Shown: positions 24,533-33,498, numbered from the stretch's first letter. The stretch: 64,000 nt of DNA from Bacteroidota bacterium (GCA_023425865.1 JAFABV010000056.1:1-64000); one strand, 5' to 3'. Notes: a model not told the origin generated them from the sequence alone. Program-made: numbers and translations.

Positions 24533-26308
24533 ATGTCAGATTTTAAGAACGTTCAGCCGTTGGACAGCTTCGATTGGGAAGAGTTTGAAAATGGCGCATC
24601 GGCAGGCATCAACAAGGCAGACCTTGAAAAAGCCTACAACGAGACCCTGAACAAGATTCAGGAGCACGAGGTGGTAGAAGGCACTGTGATTTCTGTTGAC
24701 AAGAAAGAGGTTGTAGTAAACATCGGTTACAAGAGCGACGGTATCATCCCCGCTTCGGAGTTCCGTTACAATCCCGACCTCAAGGCCGGTGACAAGGTTG
24801 AAGTTTACGTAGAGGACCAGGAAGACAAGAAGGGTCAGCTCGTACTCTCTCATAAGAAGGCTCGTCTGAGCAAGAGCTGGGATCTCATCAACCAGGCTCT
24901 TGAGAACGACGAGGTGATCCAGGGTTATATCAAGTGCCGCACAAAGGGTGGTATGATTGTCGATGTATTCGGCATTGAGGCATTCCTTCCCGGCAGCCAG
25001 ATTGACGTTCATCCTATACGCGACTACGACGTGTTCGTAGGCAAGACCATGGAGTTCAAGGTTGTGAAGATCAACCAGGAGTTCCGCAATGTTGTTGTCT
25101 CTCACAAGGCCCTCATCGAGGCTGAGCTGGAGGCACAGAAGAAAGAAATTATCTCTCACCTGGAGAAGGGTCAGGTACTTGAGGGTACCGTTAAGAACAT
25201 CACCACCTACGGTGTATTCGTTGACCTCGGCGGTGTTGACGGACTCGTACACATCACCGACCTCTCTTGGGGCCGTGTAAGCGATCCTCACGAGGTAGTA
25301 GCACTCGACGAGAAGATCAAGGTCGTGATTCTCGACTTCGACGAAGAGAAGAAGCGTATTGCCCTCGGCTTGAAGCAGCTCACTCCGCATCCATGGGATG
25401 CTCTTGACAGCGAGCTCAAGGTGGGTGACCACGTGAAGGGTAAGGTGGTTGTGATTGCCGACTACGGCGCATTCGTTGAGATCCAGCCCGGCGTTGAGGG
25501 TCTGATTCACGTGAGCGAGATGTCATGGAGCCAGCACCTGCGTTCTGCACAGGAGTTCCTGCACGTGGGCGACGATATCGAGGCCGTTATCCTGACACTC
25601 GACCGTCAGGAGCGCAAGATGTCACTCGGCATCAAGCAGCTGAAGGAAGACCCATGGGAGTCTATCGAAACCAAGTATCCCGTGGGCAGCAAGCACACCG
25701 CAAAGGTTCGCAACTTCACCAACTTCGGCATCTTCGTTGAGCTCGAAGAGGGCGTTGATGGCCTGATTCATATTTCTGACCTGTCATGGACCAAGAAGGT
25801 TAAGCATCCTTCTGACTTCACAACGGTAGGTTCTGAAATCGAGGTTGTAGTGCTCGAAATCGACAAGGAGAACCGTCGCCTGAGCCTCGGCCACAAGCAG
25901 CTCGAAGACAATCCTTGGGATGTGTACGAGTCACTTTACACTCCGGGCTCTGTACACGAGGGTAAGATTACCGAGCTGATGGACAAGGGTGCCGTTATTA
26001 CGCTCAATGAGGGCGGTGAAGGTTTCGCCACTCCTAAGCACCTCCAGAAGGAGGATGGCTCACAGGCCAAGCAGGGTGAGGAACTGAGCTTCAAGGTAAT
26101 CGAGTTCAACAAGGAGACTCGCCGTATCATCCTGTCGCACTCTCGCACCTTCGAGGAGGGCAAGGAAGAGGCTAAGCCTCGTCGTCACGCTGCACCTGCT
26201 GCACGCAAGCAGGCTGATGCCGCTGTCATCAACAACGTGGCTGCCGGTACTTCACTCGGTGACCTCGATGTTCTGGCCAAGCTCAAGGCTGACCTCGACA
26301 AGAAGTAA
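24533..26308 (+). CDS. rpsA: 30S ribosomal protein S1
   Basis: S1 recruits mRNA to the 30S subunit. 591 residues with six S1 (OB-fold) repeats, each with the G-x-V/F-V core: for example VEGTVISVDKKEVVVNIGY (first), LEGTVKNITTYGVFVDLGG (third), VKGKVVVIADYGAFVEIQ (fourth) and HTAKVRNFTNFGIFVELEE (fifth), with GLIHxSxxSW ends in repeats 3 to 5. The first two and the last repeats are diverged, as usual. A basic tail (AKPRRHAAPAARKQ) and an LDVLAKLKADLDKK end follow. Start ATG at 24533 is preceded by an AT-rich leader without Shine-Dalgarno, which is typical for Bacteroidetes. A hairpin terminator follows, and codon choice appears highly biased, as expected for a highly expressed gene. Confidence 0.97.
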   Translation: MSDFKNVQPLDSFDWEEFENGASAGINKADLEKAYNETLNKIQEHEVVEGTVISVDKKEVVVNIGYKSDGIIPASEFRYNPDLKAGDKVEVYVEDQEDKKGQLVLSHKKARLSKSWDLINQALENDEVIQGYIKCRTKGGMIVDVFGIEAFLPGSQIDVHPIRDYDVFVGKTMEFKVVKINQEFRNVVVSHKALIEAELEAQKKEIISHLEKGQVLEGTVKNITTYGVFVDLGGVDGLVHITDLSWGRVSDPHEVVALDEKIKVVILDFDEEKKRIALGLKQLTPHPWDALDSELKVGDHVKGKVVVIADYGAFVEIQPGVEGLIHVSEMSWSQHLRSAQEFLHVGDDIEAVILTLDRQERKMSLGIKQLKEDPWESIETKYPVGSKHTAKVRNFTNFGIFVELEEGVDGLIHISDLSWTKKVKHPSDFTTVGSEIEVVVLEIDKENRRLSLGHKQLEDNPWDVYESLYTPGSVHEGKITELMDKGAVITLNEGGEGFATPKHLQKEDGSQAKQGEELSFKVIEFNKETRRIILSHSRTFEEGKEEAKPRRHAAPAARKQADAAVINNVAAGTSLGDLDVLAKLKADLDKK

Positions 26309-26331
26309 ACCACTTACTTACATATATCTCG

Positions 26332-26365
26332 GCGGGCTTTCTCTCTTACGGAGACAGCCCGCTTT
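26332..26365 (+). terminator. Hairpin after rpsA
   Basis: GCGGGCT (26332-26338) pairs with AGCCCGC (26356-26362); inner TTCTC and GAGA can extend it. Only three T residues follow. Confidence 0.65.
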
Positions 26366-26445
26366 CGTTGGTTGAAAACTCGATATTCGTTTGATGGTTA
26401 ACCACTTAATAGATGTTAATAGCGTAAAATAATATCACAATGTTA

Positions 26446-26475
26446 TTGGTTTGATTTTAATTTTTATTACCTTTG
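26446..26475 (+). promoter_or_regulatory. Promoter of rho
   Basis: TTG at 26446-26448, 19-bp spacer, TACCTTTG at 26468-26475. This places the transcript start about 65 nt before the rho ATG and excludes the earlier in-frame codons as starts. Confidence 0.7.
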
Positions 26476-26546
26476 CACGTGATTTAACCATCGTTTGTTT
26501 CTGTTCTGGAAACAATTTTATTTCAACTATATTCATTATACAATTT

Positions 26547-28595
26547 ATGTATAGCAAAGACGAACTTTTATCTAAAAGTATCTCTGAACTCGGAGATATT
26601 GCAAATAACCTTGGTCTTACCATGCAGAATGATTCATCTCAAGATGACTTGGTATATGCCATCCTCGACAAGCAGGCAGAAGATGAGGGTAGCAAAAATC
26701 CATTGAGCACCGCAAAACATAAACGCACACGAATTGTCAGGAAGGAAACCAACCGTGTATACTCTGTAAAAGGCAAAGAAGGCGAAAATTTTGACAAGCG
26801 TAAGTCGACGCCCGTTGTTGACCAGCCCTTGTTCAAAGACCTGCCACAGGAGACCGCGGATGACGATAATCAGCAGGAAGTGAATGACGGTAAGGACGTA
26901 GAAGCACTGATTGAGCAATTCATGTCTCTTCCTAAACATCGTGGCCCCAAGACCAAGCTTGAACGGGAACTGATTGCCGAGATTGAAGCGGTGAAAGGTC
27001 CCAATTATATTCAGCAACTGCAAGAGCAGACTGAGAATGCAGAAGCTCAAGAAGCGGCAGCAGACAAGGATGCTAATGAGGAAGTTGCCGCTCCTGTTGA
27101 AAACGAAGCCGATGATCGTCATAGCGCTGACGACTTTATTCCTGAGGCAAGCTTTGCCAGTGACGCCAACAGCGATGACGACACTGAAAAGAATGACCTC
27201 TTGGCACAACTGCAGGCAAAGATCAATGCGCATAATGAGGCTACCGCCGAAAATGCGCCCCAAGAAGAGCAGATAACCGTCGGTGTATGGGCTGGCGATC
27301 CAGGCGACGGTACCGACTTCATTCCTGTTGTAGACCTGCCCATCGAGGACCAGGGGGTTACTCCCAACTACGATATGTTTGACAACCCCACTACTCCATT
27401 CCCCCAGCCGGTTGTTCCAAACTATCAGCATCAGCCTGCTCCCGTACAGACTCCTGCAACGCCTGCCATTGAGTTTAATGACATTATCCAAGCCAACGGT
27501 GTACTCGAAATTATGCCCGACGGTTATGGTTTCTTGCGTTCAAGCGACTATAATTATCTCTCATCACCCGATGATATTTATGTTTCGAGCAATCAAATCA
27601 AGCATAGCGGCCTGAAGACCGGCGATGTGGTTCAGTGCTTCGTACGTCCTCCACGCGAAGGCGAGAAATATTTCCCACTGACCAGTATTGACAAAATCAA
27701 CGGCTGCACCCCATCGGGCATACGCGACCGTGTTCCCTTTGAGCACCTCACTCCCCTCTTCCCCGATGAGAAGTTTACGCTCTGCGGTGACGCAGCTACT
27801 ACCAATCTCTCAACCCGTATCGTTGACTTGTTCTCCCCCATCGGTAAGGGTCAGCGTGCGCTTATCGTGGCTCAGCCCAAGACGGGTAAAACCATCTTGA
27901 TGAAGAATATTGCCAATGCCATTGCAGCCAATCATCCGGAGGCTTATCTCATGATGCTGCTGATTGACGAGCGTCCGGAAGAGGTGACTGACATGGCGCG
28001 TACTGTCAATGCGGAAGTGATTGCATCGACCTTCGACGAGCCTGCTGAGCGTCATGTGAAGATTGCCGGTATTGTTTTGGAAAAAGCCAAGCGTATGGTT
28101 GAATGTGGCCATGACGTGGTTATCTTCCTCGATTCCATCACACGTCTTGCACGTGCCTATAACACGGTGTCGCCGGCCAGCGGAAAGGTGCTCACGGGTG
28201 GTATTGATGCCAACGCCCTGCAAAAACCCAAACGGTTCTTTGGTGCGGCTCGTAACATCGAGGGTGGAGGCTCACTCACCATCATCGCTACAGCGCTGAT
28301 TGACACCGGCAGCAAGATGGACGAAGTGATCTTTGAGGAGTTCAAGGGTACGGGTAACATGGAATTGCAGCTCGACCGCTCACTGAGCAACAAGCGTATC
28401 TTCCCGGCCGTCAACCTTGTGGCTTCAAGTACGCGTCGTGACGATCTGCTGCAAGACAAGACTACACTCGACCGTATGTGGATTCTGCGCAAGTATATTG
28501 CTGACATGAATCCTATCGAGGCCATGAACACCGTTCACGGTCGTATGGAGAACACACGCGACAATGCGGAGTTCCTCTTGTCGATGAACGGCTGA
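26547..28595 (+). CDS. rho: Transcription termination factor Rho
   Basis: Hexameric RNA helicase that ends transcription. The start is set at 26547 (MYSKDELLSKSISELGDIA) because the promoter lies within the longer frame. 682 residues against 419 in E. coli. The extra length is an acidic, Gln/Asn/Pro-rich low-complexity insert (about residues 60-305) between the N-terminal Rho_N helices and the cold-shock-like RNA-binding domain (GVLEIMPDGYGFLRSSDYNY). The ATPase core follows: Q-loop/Walker A with AQPKTGKT near 442-449, LLIDERPEEVTDM, and VVIFLDSITRLARAYN. A similar disordered insert in Bacteroides thetaiotaomicron Rho has been linked to phase separation and gut fitness; whether this one does the same is inference. 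A perfect 14-bp terminator follows. Confidence 0.97.
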   Translation: MYSKDELLSKSISELGDIANNLGLTMQNDSSQDDLVYAILDKQAEDEGSKNPLSTAKHKRTRIVRKETNRVYSVKGKEGENFDKRKSTPVVDQPLFKDLPQETADDDNQQEVNDGKDVEALIEQFMSLPKHRGPKTKLERELIAEIEAVKGPNYIQQLQEQTENAEAQEAAADKDANEEVAAPVENEADDRHSADDFIPEASFASDANSDDDTEKNDLLAQLQAKINAHNEATAENAPQEEQITVGVWAGDPGDGTDFIPVVDLPIEDQGVTPNYDMFDNPTTPFPQPVVPNYQHQPAPVQTPATPAIEFNDIIQANGVLEIMPDGYGFLRSSDYNYLSSPDDIYVSSNQIKHSGLKTGDVVQCFVRPPREGEKYFPLTSIDKINGCTPSGIRDRVPFEHLTPLFPDEKFTLCGDAATTNLSTRIVDLFSPIGKGQRALIVAQPKTGKTILMKNIANAIAANHPEAYLMMLLIDERPEEVTDMARTVNAEVIASTFDEPAERHVKIAGIVLEKAKRMVECGHDVVIFLDSITRLARAYNTVSPASGKVLTGGIDANALQKPKRFFGAARNIEGGGSLTIIATALIDTGSKMDEVIFEEFKGTGNMELQLDRSLSNKRIFPAVNLVASSTRRDDLLQDKTTLDRMWILRKYIADMNPIEAMNTVHGRMENTRDNAEFLLSMNG

Positions 28596-28652
28596 TAGTT
28601 GGCTTAATGATAGCCAGATGCGATTATAATAGATAATCGTATCCGATTGATA

Positions 28653-28699
28653 CCTAAGTTTAAGGGCAGAAGACCTCCCTTAAACTTAGGTGTTTTTTT
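28653..28699 (+). terminator. Intrinsic terminator after rho
   Basis: Perfect 14-bp stem, arms 28653-28666 and 28677-28690 (CCTAAGTTTAAGGG and its complement), 10-nt loop, then TG and seven T residues. Confidence 0.93.
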
Positions 28700-28740
28700 G
28701 TGCGCCATGGCAGGATCCCCGGTAAAATTCGGCGACCATC

Positions 28741-30966
28741 TCATACAAACAACTGCATGACCAAGTCTACCATGAGCTTGCGCTCTACGGCGGGGATGTC
28801 ATATTTGTCAAGCAGTTCCTGGTCTTCCGCAAACTTATCGGTAAGTACCGTGTTCAGATTTCCTTGCTGTTGCGACACAGTCACGTCAAGATAGTTTTTC
28901 AGCAGGGCTACGGTTTCTACGATGTTGCCCGCAAACCATTTGCTATAGGCGGCATTGAGAAAGTCGGCTGGCATGGGCTCTTTCGTGGAGAGAATTTGCT
29001 CGTAGAGTTTGTCGGCTTGGTCAATGTGCATTAACCAAAGTTGTCCCCATGCCAGGGCCCGCTTGATGTTGACATCGTCTGGATAATTATAATCCAGCCG
29101 ATATAACGTCTTAACGCCTTCCTCGGCATCATCATCGTTGATAAGTGAAATGGCAAGATTGAGCGCGTACCGGCGATTATCAGGAAACTGCTCGGTCAGC
29201 AAACGATACTGCTCTGCGGCGTCATGATAGTCTTCAGCATAAAAACTTGAGAGGGCGTACCCTTTTCGCGCCTTGATGAGTTCGGGCCGCAACTCACACA
29301 CCAAGGCATAAGTGGCTTGAGCTTTTAGGTAATCGCTGTCGTGCATAGCCAAGGTAGCTTGCATCATCAGGTCGTCGATATTGTCGGCATCGTAGTAGGC
29401 CGAATGCAACGCCCTAAGGCTGGCATAGCGCTCCTGACGCAGCAAGAACAACTGAATGTCGCGGGCATTGGGCGCCATTGTCTTCCTGAAGATTTTCAGA
29501 TCCATGAATAGATGGCCATCTGTATTGGCAAAAGGATCAGGAAAGGCATGTCGCCTATCACTGAGCTTGAAGAATCTGTACAGATCCTGCAGATACATGC
29601 GGCGTATAACTGTAGGCGCGTTCTGGTCAATATCTTCGGCGCCAGGAATCTCCATTGCCGCCTCTCCGTTGAGAAGCATCTGCCGGATGTTCTCGGGGAG
29701 ACTATTGAAAACGTTAGTAAGTCCTAAGGCAAAACTATACTTGTCGGAATCGCAGAATGGCCCCGTCTTAAACAGATGCTTCATCAGCCCAGAACCCAAC
29801 AGAGTCTCAGGCAAGTGAGACAGTTGTGGATGGTCTAAACTGAACGGCATAAACCAGTTGCTCAACGTATAGAAGAACGGAAAACGCTTCATCTGGGAGA
29901 ATCCACCGAAATAGATGTCAACGCCCTGCTTGCGCATGTCGTTCATCTTACGAATGCTCTCTTCGATAGCCTCCATCTTATGGTCGGCGGCATCAGGATG
30001 CAGAACGTCTTCCATCGGGTCGTCCATCTTCTCTTTAATGCCAAACCGGGTAATCTCAAGGTTCTGGTTATTGAGCAAGGTGGGCATGATGTCATTTCGC
30101 AGCCTGACATTGTCTCGCTCAGCGTTCTGGCAGTACACGATTTGCATCTGCAACTCTTGGAGTTCTTGCCTTACGTCAGCATGCTCTATGAGACGGGTAA
30201 CTAACTTCTGCAGGGAAGCAAACAGTTCCAGCGAGTCTTGGTCTAAAGCGAAAATCCACCCAACCAGTGCCCGCTGTTTCACCTTGAGATCGGTGGATTG
30301 TCGATAAACTTCTACCAATGTGAATACCTTTTCTGGATCACCGATATTCATGGCCGACAGCATCACGGCCGACACCAACAATTGTGCGTCGGTAGTGTCT
30401 ACAGTGGGCGAAGTAAGCAATGCCACGGCTTGCAAGGCCATGTCATGTGACCACTGGGGCGAGGTTATTACCTTCTCAAACAATTGCTTAAGATACTGCT
30501 GATGATCGGCAAACAAAGTCTTTTGCCGTTCCTCACGAGTACTCTCGGCTTCCAAGGTAAGCATGGCCACATCAGAAACATAAGTTTCCAGATGTTTTCT
30601 CACCTCTTCTATATCAAATGACGCAGGGTCTCTGGGAAGCATGGAGAACGACGCATCATGCTGCAGCCTACATGACAACTCCGCGTCACAAAGGTAATGG
30701 TATAAGCGCTCAAGCAAACTATGGTACAACTGTGAGCGATGGTCGTCTCTATAACCTTTGAGCATGAAATCGCGCATCAGCACATAATCATTTTCTATAT
30801 CGTCTATCAATCCTGCGGTGGGAAACTTGCTAAACGAGGTCAGGAAATCACGTGTACGCTTTAAGGCTATGCCAAGATCACGCTCTTTTACCAGTTCGTG
30901 CTTGATGGCTCTTAGCCGCTCCCAAAAAGAAAGGTTATGTTGTGTGTTATAGGGTTCTGTTGCCAT
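28741..30966 (-). CDS. Tetratricopeptide-repeat protein, unknown function
   Basis: 741 residues, soluble, no signal peptide or membrane helix. The N-terminal two thirds are helical without a family I can name (MQKLVTRLIEHADVR-like HEAT/TPR stretches; KMNDMRKQGVDIYFGGFSQMKRFPFFYTL in the middle). From about residue 550 TPR-like helical pairs are clear: DYLKAQATYALVCELRPELIKA, DYHDAAEQYRLLTEQFPDNRRY, and IDQADKLYEQIL. It lies 23 bp downstream of a substrate-binding lipoprotein gene on the same strand and probably shares its transcript. This makes it a candidate cytoplasmic scaffold; no enzymatic motif is visible. Related proteins appear in other Prevotella as TPR-containing hypotheticals (from memory, not checked). 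Confidence 0.8.
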   Translation of the reverse strand: MATEPYNTQHNLSFWERLRAIKHELVKERDLGIALKRTRDFLTSFSKFPTAGLIDDIENDYVLMRDFMLKGYRDDHRSQLYHSLLERLYHYLCDAELSCRLQHDASFSMLPRDPASFDIEEVRKHLETYVSDVAMLTLEAESTREERQKTLFADHQQYLKQLFEKVITSPQWSHDMALQAVALLTSPTVDTTDAQLLVSAVMLSAMNIGDPEKVFTLVEVYRQSTDLKVKQRALVGWIFALDQDSLELFASLQKLVTRLIEHADVRQELQELQMQIVYCQNAERDNVRLRNDIMPTLLNNQNLEITRFGIKEKMDDPMEDVLHPDAADHKMEAIEESIRKMNDMRKQGVDIYFGGFSQMKRFPFFYTLSNWFMPFSLDHPQLSHLPETLLGSGLMKHLFKTGPFCDSDKYSFALGLTNVFNSLPENIRQMLLNGEAAMEIPGAEDIDQNAPTVIRRMYLQDLYRFFKLSDRRHAFPDPFANTDGHLFMDLKIFRKTMAPNARDIQLFLLRQERYASLRALHSAYYDADNIDDLMMQATLAMHDSDYLKAQATYALVCELRPELIKARKGYALSSFYAEDYHDAAEQYRLLTEQFPDNRRYALNLAISLINDDDAEEGVKTLYRLDYNYPDDVNIKRALAWGQLWLMHIDQADKLYEQILSTKEPMPADFLNAAYSKWFAGNIVETVALLKNYLDVTVSQQQGNLNTVLTDKFAEDQELLDKYDIPAVERKLMVDLVMQLFV

Positions 30967-30989
30967 GGGTTACTTACAAGATAAGATGG

Positions 30990-31907
30990 TTAGTTCCAGT
31001 ATCGATAAGCACGGTCAATATCCTTTTGTCGAGGAGGTACAGCGTGTTTGTATTTGAGATTGGGCAATGCTGACTGCGCCTGACTGCCGACATTCATATA
31101 TTTCTCTATGATCTTGGCATAATGCCTCACCCCATTCTTGTTGATAGAATCACACTGTGCATTATATATCTCAACAAATTTCTTCAGCTGTTCTCTACGC
31201 TTCACATCCTTAAGCGCTTGCTCACGAAAAACAATTACTCCGGGCCAAAAATCCTTGTCACGACTATCCATCAGCACCGGATTCATCCGTTGACGGGCCA
31301 AAGCGGCCTGCGGTTCTGTGAGTATCGCGGCGTCCAGTTCATTATTGAGGAGCATCTTTAGCCTGATATTCACGTCATTGATCTGCACCCTATATACATC
31401 CTCTTTGGGCTTTACACTGTCAATGGCAAGCGTTGTCAGATAGTCGGTTACCGAGTATCTTGTCATTGCCACCAGCTTGTCAGACATTTGTTTCAAGTCT
31501 TTGACACGTGAGAGACGGTTGGTAATAAACTGCCAATAAGCGTTGGTCGTAGTCACATAGCGCAAAGACGTTCCACGCTTCTTCATGCGTTCAGCACGGA
31601 TAAGGTCGGTCACGGCGGCTTCTACGTATCCACCTTCTAAAAGTGTGTCACCATCAAGTTGCGAAGTACGCGCCCGCAGATGCACATCCAATCCATGCGC
31701 CTGAAAAGCGCTGTCTTCGTAAGCTATAAACAGTGGTAAACAGTCCATGGTTGGCGTTGTCGCTATCTTCAATGCCGCGGAATCCTCTTTGGCGATAGCC
31801 TTTTGCTTCGCCTTGTTCATTTGTGTCCGCTCCTCATACGACTGGCCGCAAGAAGTGACGAGAATGCAGCAAGCCAACAGGATATATTGCCAAATCTGAT
31901 GTTTCAT
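30990..31907 (-). CDS. Solitary ABC-type substrate-binding lipoprotein (SsuA/ThiY-like)
   Basis: 305 residues. Lipobox LVTSC puts the lipidated cysteine at residue 20, so it is membrane-anchored in the periplasm. The rest has the periplasmic-binding type II layout of the NMT1/THI5/SsuA group: KIATTPTMDCLPLFIAYEDSAF, GLDVHLRARTSQLDGDTLLEGGYVEAAVTDLI, then LNNELDAAILTEPQAALARQRM. Family members bind pyrimidine, sulfonate or nitrate-like ligands; the ligand here is unknown. No permease or ATPase gene is adjacent; instead a TPR gene follows after 23 bp. A TATCTTTG -7 box lies only seven bases before the start codon (31915-31922), so the mRNA may be almost leaderless. Confidence 0.85.
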   Translation of the reverse strand: MKHQIWQYILLACCILVTSCGQSYEERTQMNKAKQKAIAKEDSAALKIATTPTMDCLPLFIAYEDSAFQAHGLDVHLRARTSQLDGDTLLEGGYVEAAVTDLIRAERMKKRGTSLRYVTTTNAYWQFITNRLSRVKDLKQMSDKLVAMTRYSVTDYLTTLAIDSVKPKEDVYRVQINDVNIRLKMLLNNELDAAILTEPQAALARQRMNPVLMDSRDKDFWPGVIVFREQALKDVKRREQLKKFVEIYNAQCDSINKNGVRHYAKIIEKYMNVGSQAQSALPNLKYKHAVPPRQKDIDRAYRYWN

Positions 31908-31914
31908 CTTATTG

Positions 31915-31922
31915 CAAAGATA
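31915..31922 (-). promoter_or_regulatory. -7 box immediately upstream of the lipoprotein start
   Basis: The minus strand reads TATCTTTG, then seven bases, then ATG at 31907. No matching TTTG at -33 is present. Confidence 0.45.
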
Positions 31923-32023
31923 GTCATTAAAATTTAAAGTTCTTCCATTGTTTCCTGATTTTATATATAATTTAGAGTGGGAAACTGGTAAGGAGAGTAG
32001 TGCAACACTACCGGTTTTCTAAT

Positions 32024-32061
32024 AAAAAAACAAGATGATACCCATTGGGTACCATCCTGTT
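32024..32061 (-). terminator. Intrinsic terminator of the tRNA-Ser unit
   Basis: On the minus strand AACAGGATGGTACCC pairs with GGGTATCATCTTGTT (two G-U) around AAT and is followed by a T-run (complement of A24-A30). It starts 8 bp after the tRNA 3' end. Confidence 0.88.
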
Positions 32062-32068
32062 CCAATTG

Positions 32069-32156
32069 CGGAAAGAGGGGGATTCGAACCCCCGATACCC
32101 TTTAGGGGTATACAAGCTTTCCAGGCGTGCCTCTTCAACCACTCGAGCATCTTTCC
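32069..32156 (-). tRNA. tRNA-Ser(GGA)
   Basis: 88 nt. Acceptor GGAAAGA pairs with TCTTTCC, discriminator G; CCA is not encoded. The D-arm includes GAGTGGTTGAAGAGGC. The anticodon loop is CTGGAAA, giving anticodon GGA, which reads UCC/UCU. The long variable arm TATACCC-CTAAA-GGGTAT identifies a class II serine tRNA. The T arm is GGGGG-TTCGAAT-CCCC(T/C). In the anticodon stem CACGC/GCTTG the middle pair is a C-U mismatch. The gene has its own promoter and terminator. Confidence 0.95.
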
Positions 32157-32188
32157 TTTCTGGTTTGCCGCAATTTTGTTTGCGAGTG

Positions 32189-32219
32189 CAAAAGTATTAT
32201 TTTTATCGTTAAATACAAA
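32189..32219 (-). promoter_or_regulatory. Promoter of tRNA-Ser
   Basis: On the minus strand TTTG (32216-32219), 19-bp spacer, TACTTTTG (32189-32196), about 33 bp before the mature tRNA 5' end. Confidence 0.75.
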
Positions 32220-32649
32220 CAAATACTTAAATAATTTAGCTTTCTTTATAGATTATCACTTTAGAGTTCCGTTATTCATAGATACACAGCAAGACCCGCA
32301 AATGCAATTGTTTTCACGGTTGATGGAGGGCACATTGAAGAAATTGGAGCGTTGAATGATTCACCCTCGCAACAGAGTTTTGTGCAAATGCACAAACTGC
32401 GCAAAAATCGGTTGGGAGCATCCTCTGCAATCACGTATTTGAATAGACCATTCCGCCAAAATAAAGCTATCAGGAGAATGGGGAACGATGCCCCAATCGG
32501 CCAACAATGGCTTGAGGAAACACGATACTGGCAATTTTCACACTCCCTTTCCGGTGAAGACTGGTTTGATGCAAGACCAGACGGACAGGTGACGCAAACA
32601 TGGCAGTTAACACTCTCATCGTAATCTTATCACGGAGGCAGTGCGCTTC
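32220..32649. other. Gene-poor interval between tRNA-Ser and tatD
   Basis: About 430 bp with no gene I can support. One open frame (about 32352-32624, 90 codons) has normal amino-acid composition but no family, no start signal and no conserved motif. The sequence before it could encode a short fragment ending in LFSRLMEGTLKKLER. Together these might be a decayed gene. Confidence 0.4.
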
Positions 32650-33486
32650 TTATTGGCCAGAGCGAGCGGGGGCTTGCACTGTTAGCCCAAACAGTCGTCT
32701 TACATTATCATTGGTCACCGCAGCCACCTCCCCCTCATCCACTTGGTAGGATGCAGCCAGTGTGCGCAATACCTCGTAGGCGAAAGCACTTTCATTGCGT
32801 TTGCCACGATGGGGCACCGGAGCCATGTATGGACTGTCGGTCTCGACAACAAGCCGGTGTAATGGCACCGCTGCCGGAAGGTCTTCACGCAGATGACTGC
32901 TCTTGAATGTAGCGACGCCACCTATGCCAAGACAGAAACGCTCAAACTGCAAGAATGCCTCGGCCTCTCGTTGGTTTCCCGTAAAGCAATGGAATATGCC
33001 TCCGGGCAGGTCCTTGGCATAAGGTTTCATGAGTTCTATCATTTCGTTCTGTGCCTTACGGCAGTGAATCACCAGGGGCAACTGATACGCGACAGACCAT
33101 TTCACCTGCTCCTCAAAGGCGTCAAGCTGCTCTTGCGCAAACTCCCGACTCCAATAGAAATCGAGGCCACACTCCCCCACCGCTATATATCTGAGCGGAC
33201 TGTCTTGTGGCAGCCGACGGTTGTCGTCTATCAATGGGCGCATTTCTTGCAACACCTCACGCCAGTTGCCTTTCACCTCCTCAGGATGCAGTCCCATCAT
33301 GGGGTAACAGTAACCGGGAAAAGCCTCACAGACACGCTTGATGGTGTCGGCCGACCGCAGGTCGATGGCAGGCACCAGCACAGCCCCTACACCGGCAGCC
33401 TTGGCACGACTGATTACCTCGGGCAGGTCGTCGTTAAACTCCTCACCATCCAGGTGAGCGTGTGTATCAACAAACCAGTTTGTCAT
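32650..33486 (-). CDS. TatD-family metal-dependent hydrolase
   Basis: 278-residue TIM-barrel hydrolase. N-terminal metal motif DTHAHLDG gives His9 and His11. GECGLDFYW provides the bridging Glu. LVIHCRKAQNEM and GIFHCFTGNQ supply the other His ligands. ETDSPYMAPVPHRGKRNE is the C-terminal signature with the catalytic Asp. Family enzymes have 3'-5' exonuclease or DNase activity in DNA repair and some act on D-amino-acyl substrates. It lies 12 bp downstream of the polyprenyl synthase gene on the same strand, so they form a two-gene unit. Confidence 0.93.
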   Translation of the reverse strand: MTNWFVDTHAHLDGEEFNDDLPEVISRAKAAGVGAVLVPAIDLRSADTIKRVCEAFPGYCYPMMGLHPEEVKGNWREVLQEMRPLIDDNRRLPQDSPLRYIAVGECGLDFYWSREFAQEQLDAFEEQVKWSVAYQLPLVIHCRKAQNEMIELMKPYAKDLPGGIFHCFTGNQREAEAFLQFERFCLGIGGVATFKSSHLREDLPAAVPLHRLVVETDSPYMAPVPHRGKRNESAFAYEVLRTLAASYQVDEGEVAAVTNDNVRRLFGLTVQAPARSGQ

Positions 33487-33498
33487 ATTCGCCCATCG

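Noticed and set aside
31983..32018. Second hairpin after tRNA-Ser (AAACTG...CGGTTT with inner GTAGTG/CACTAC)
   Set aside because: It lies after the tRNA terminator and has no T-run on the minus strand; no transcript on the plus strand is evident, so no function is assigned.
32352..32624. 90-codon open frame near tRNA-Ser
   Set aside because: Composition is acceptable but there is no start signal, homologue I recognise or operon context; noted as a possible relic only.
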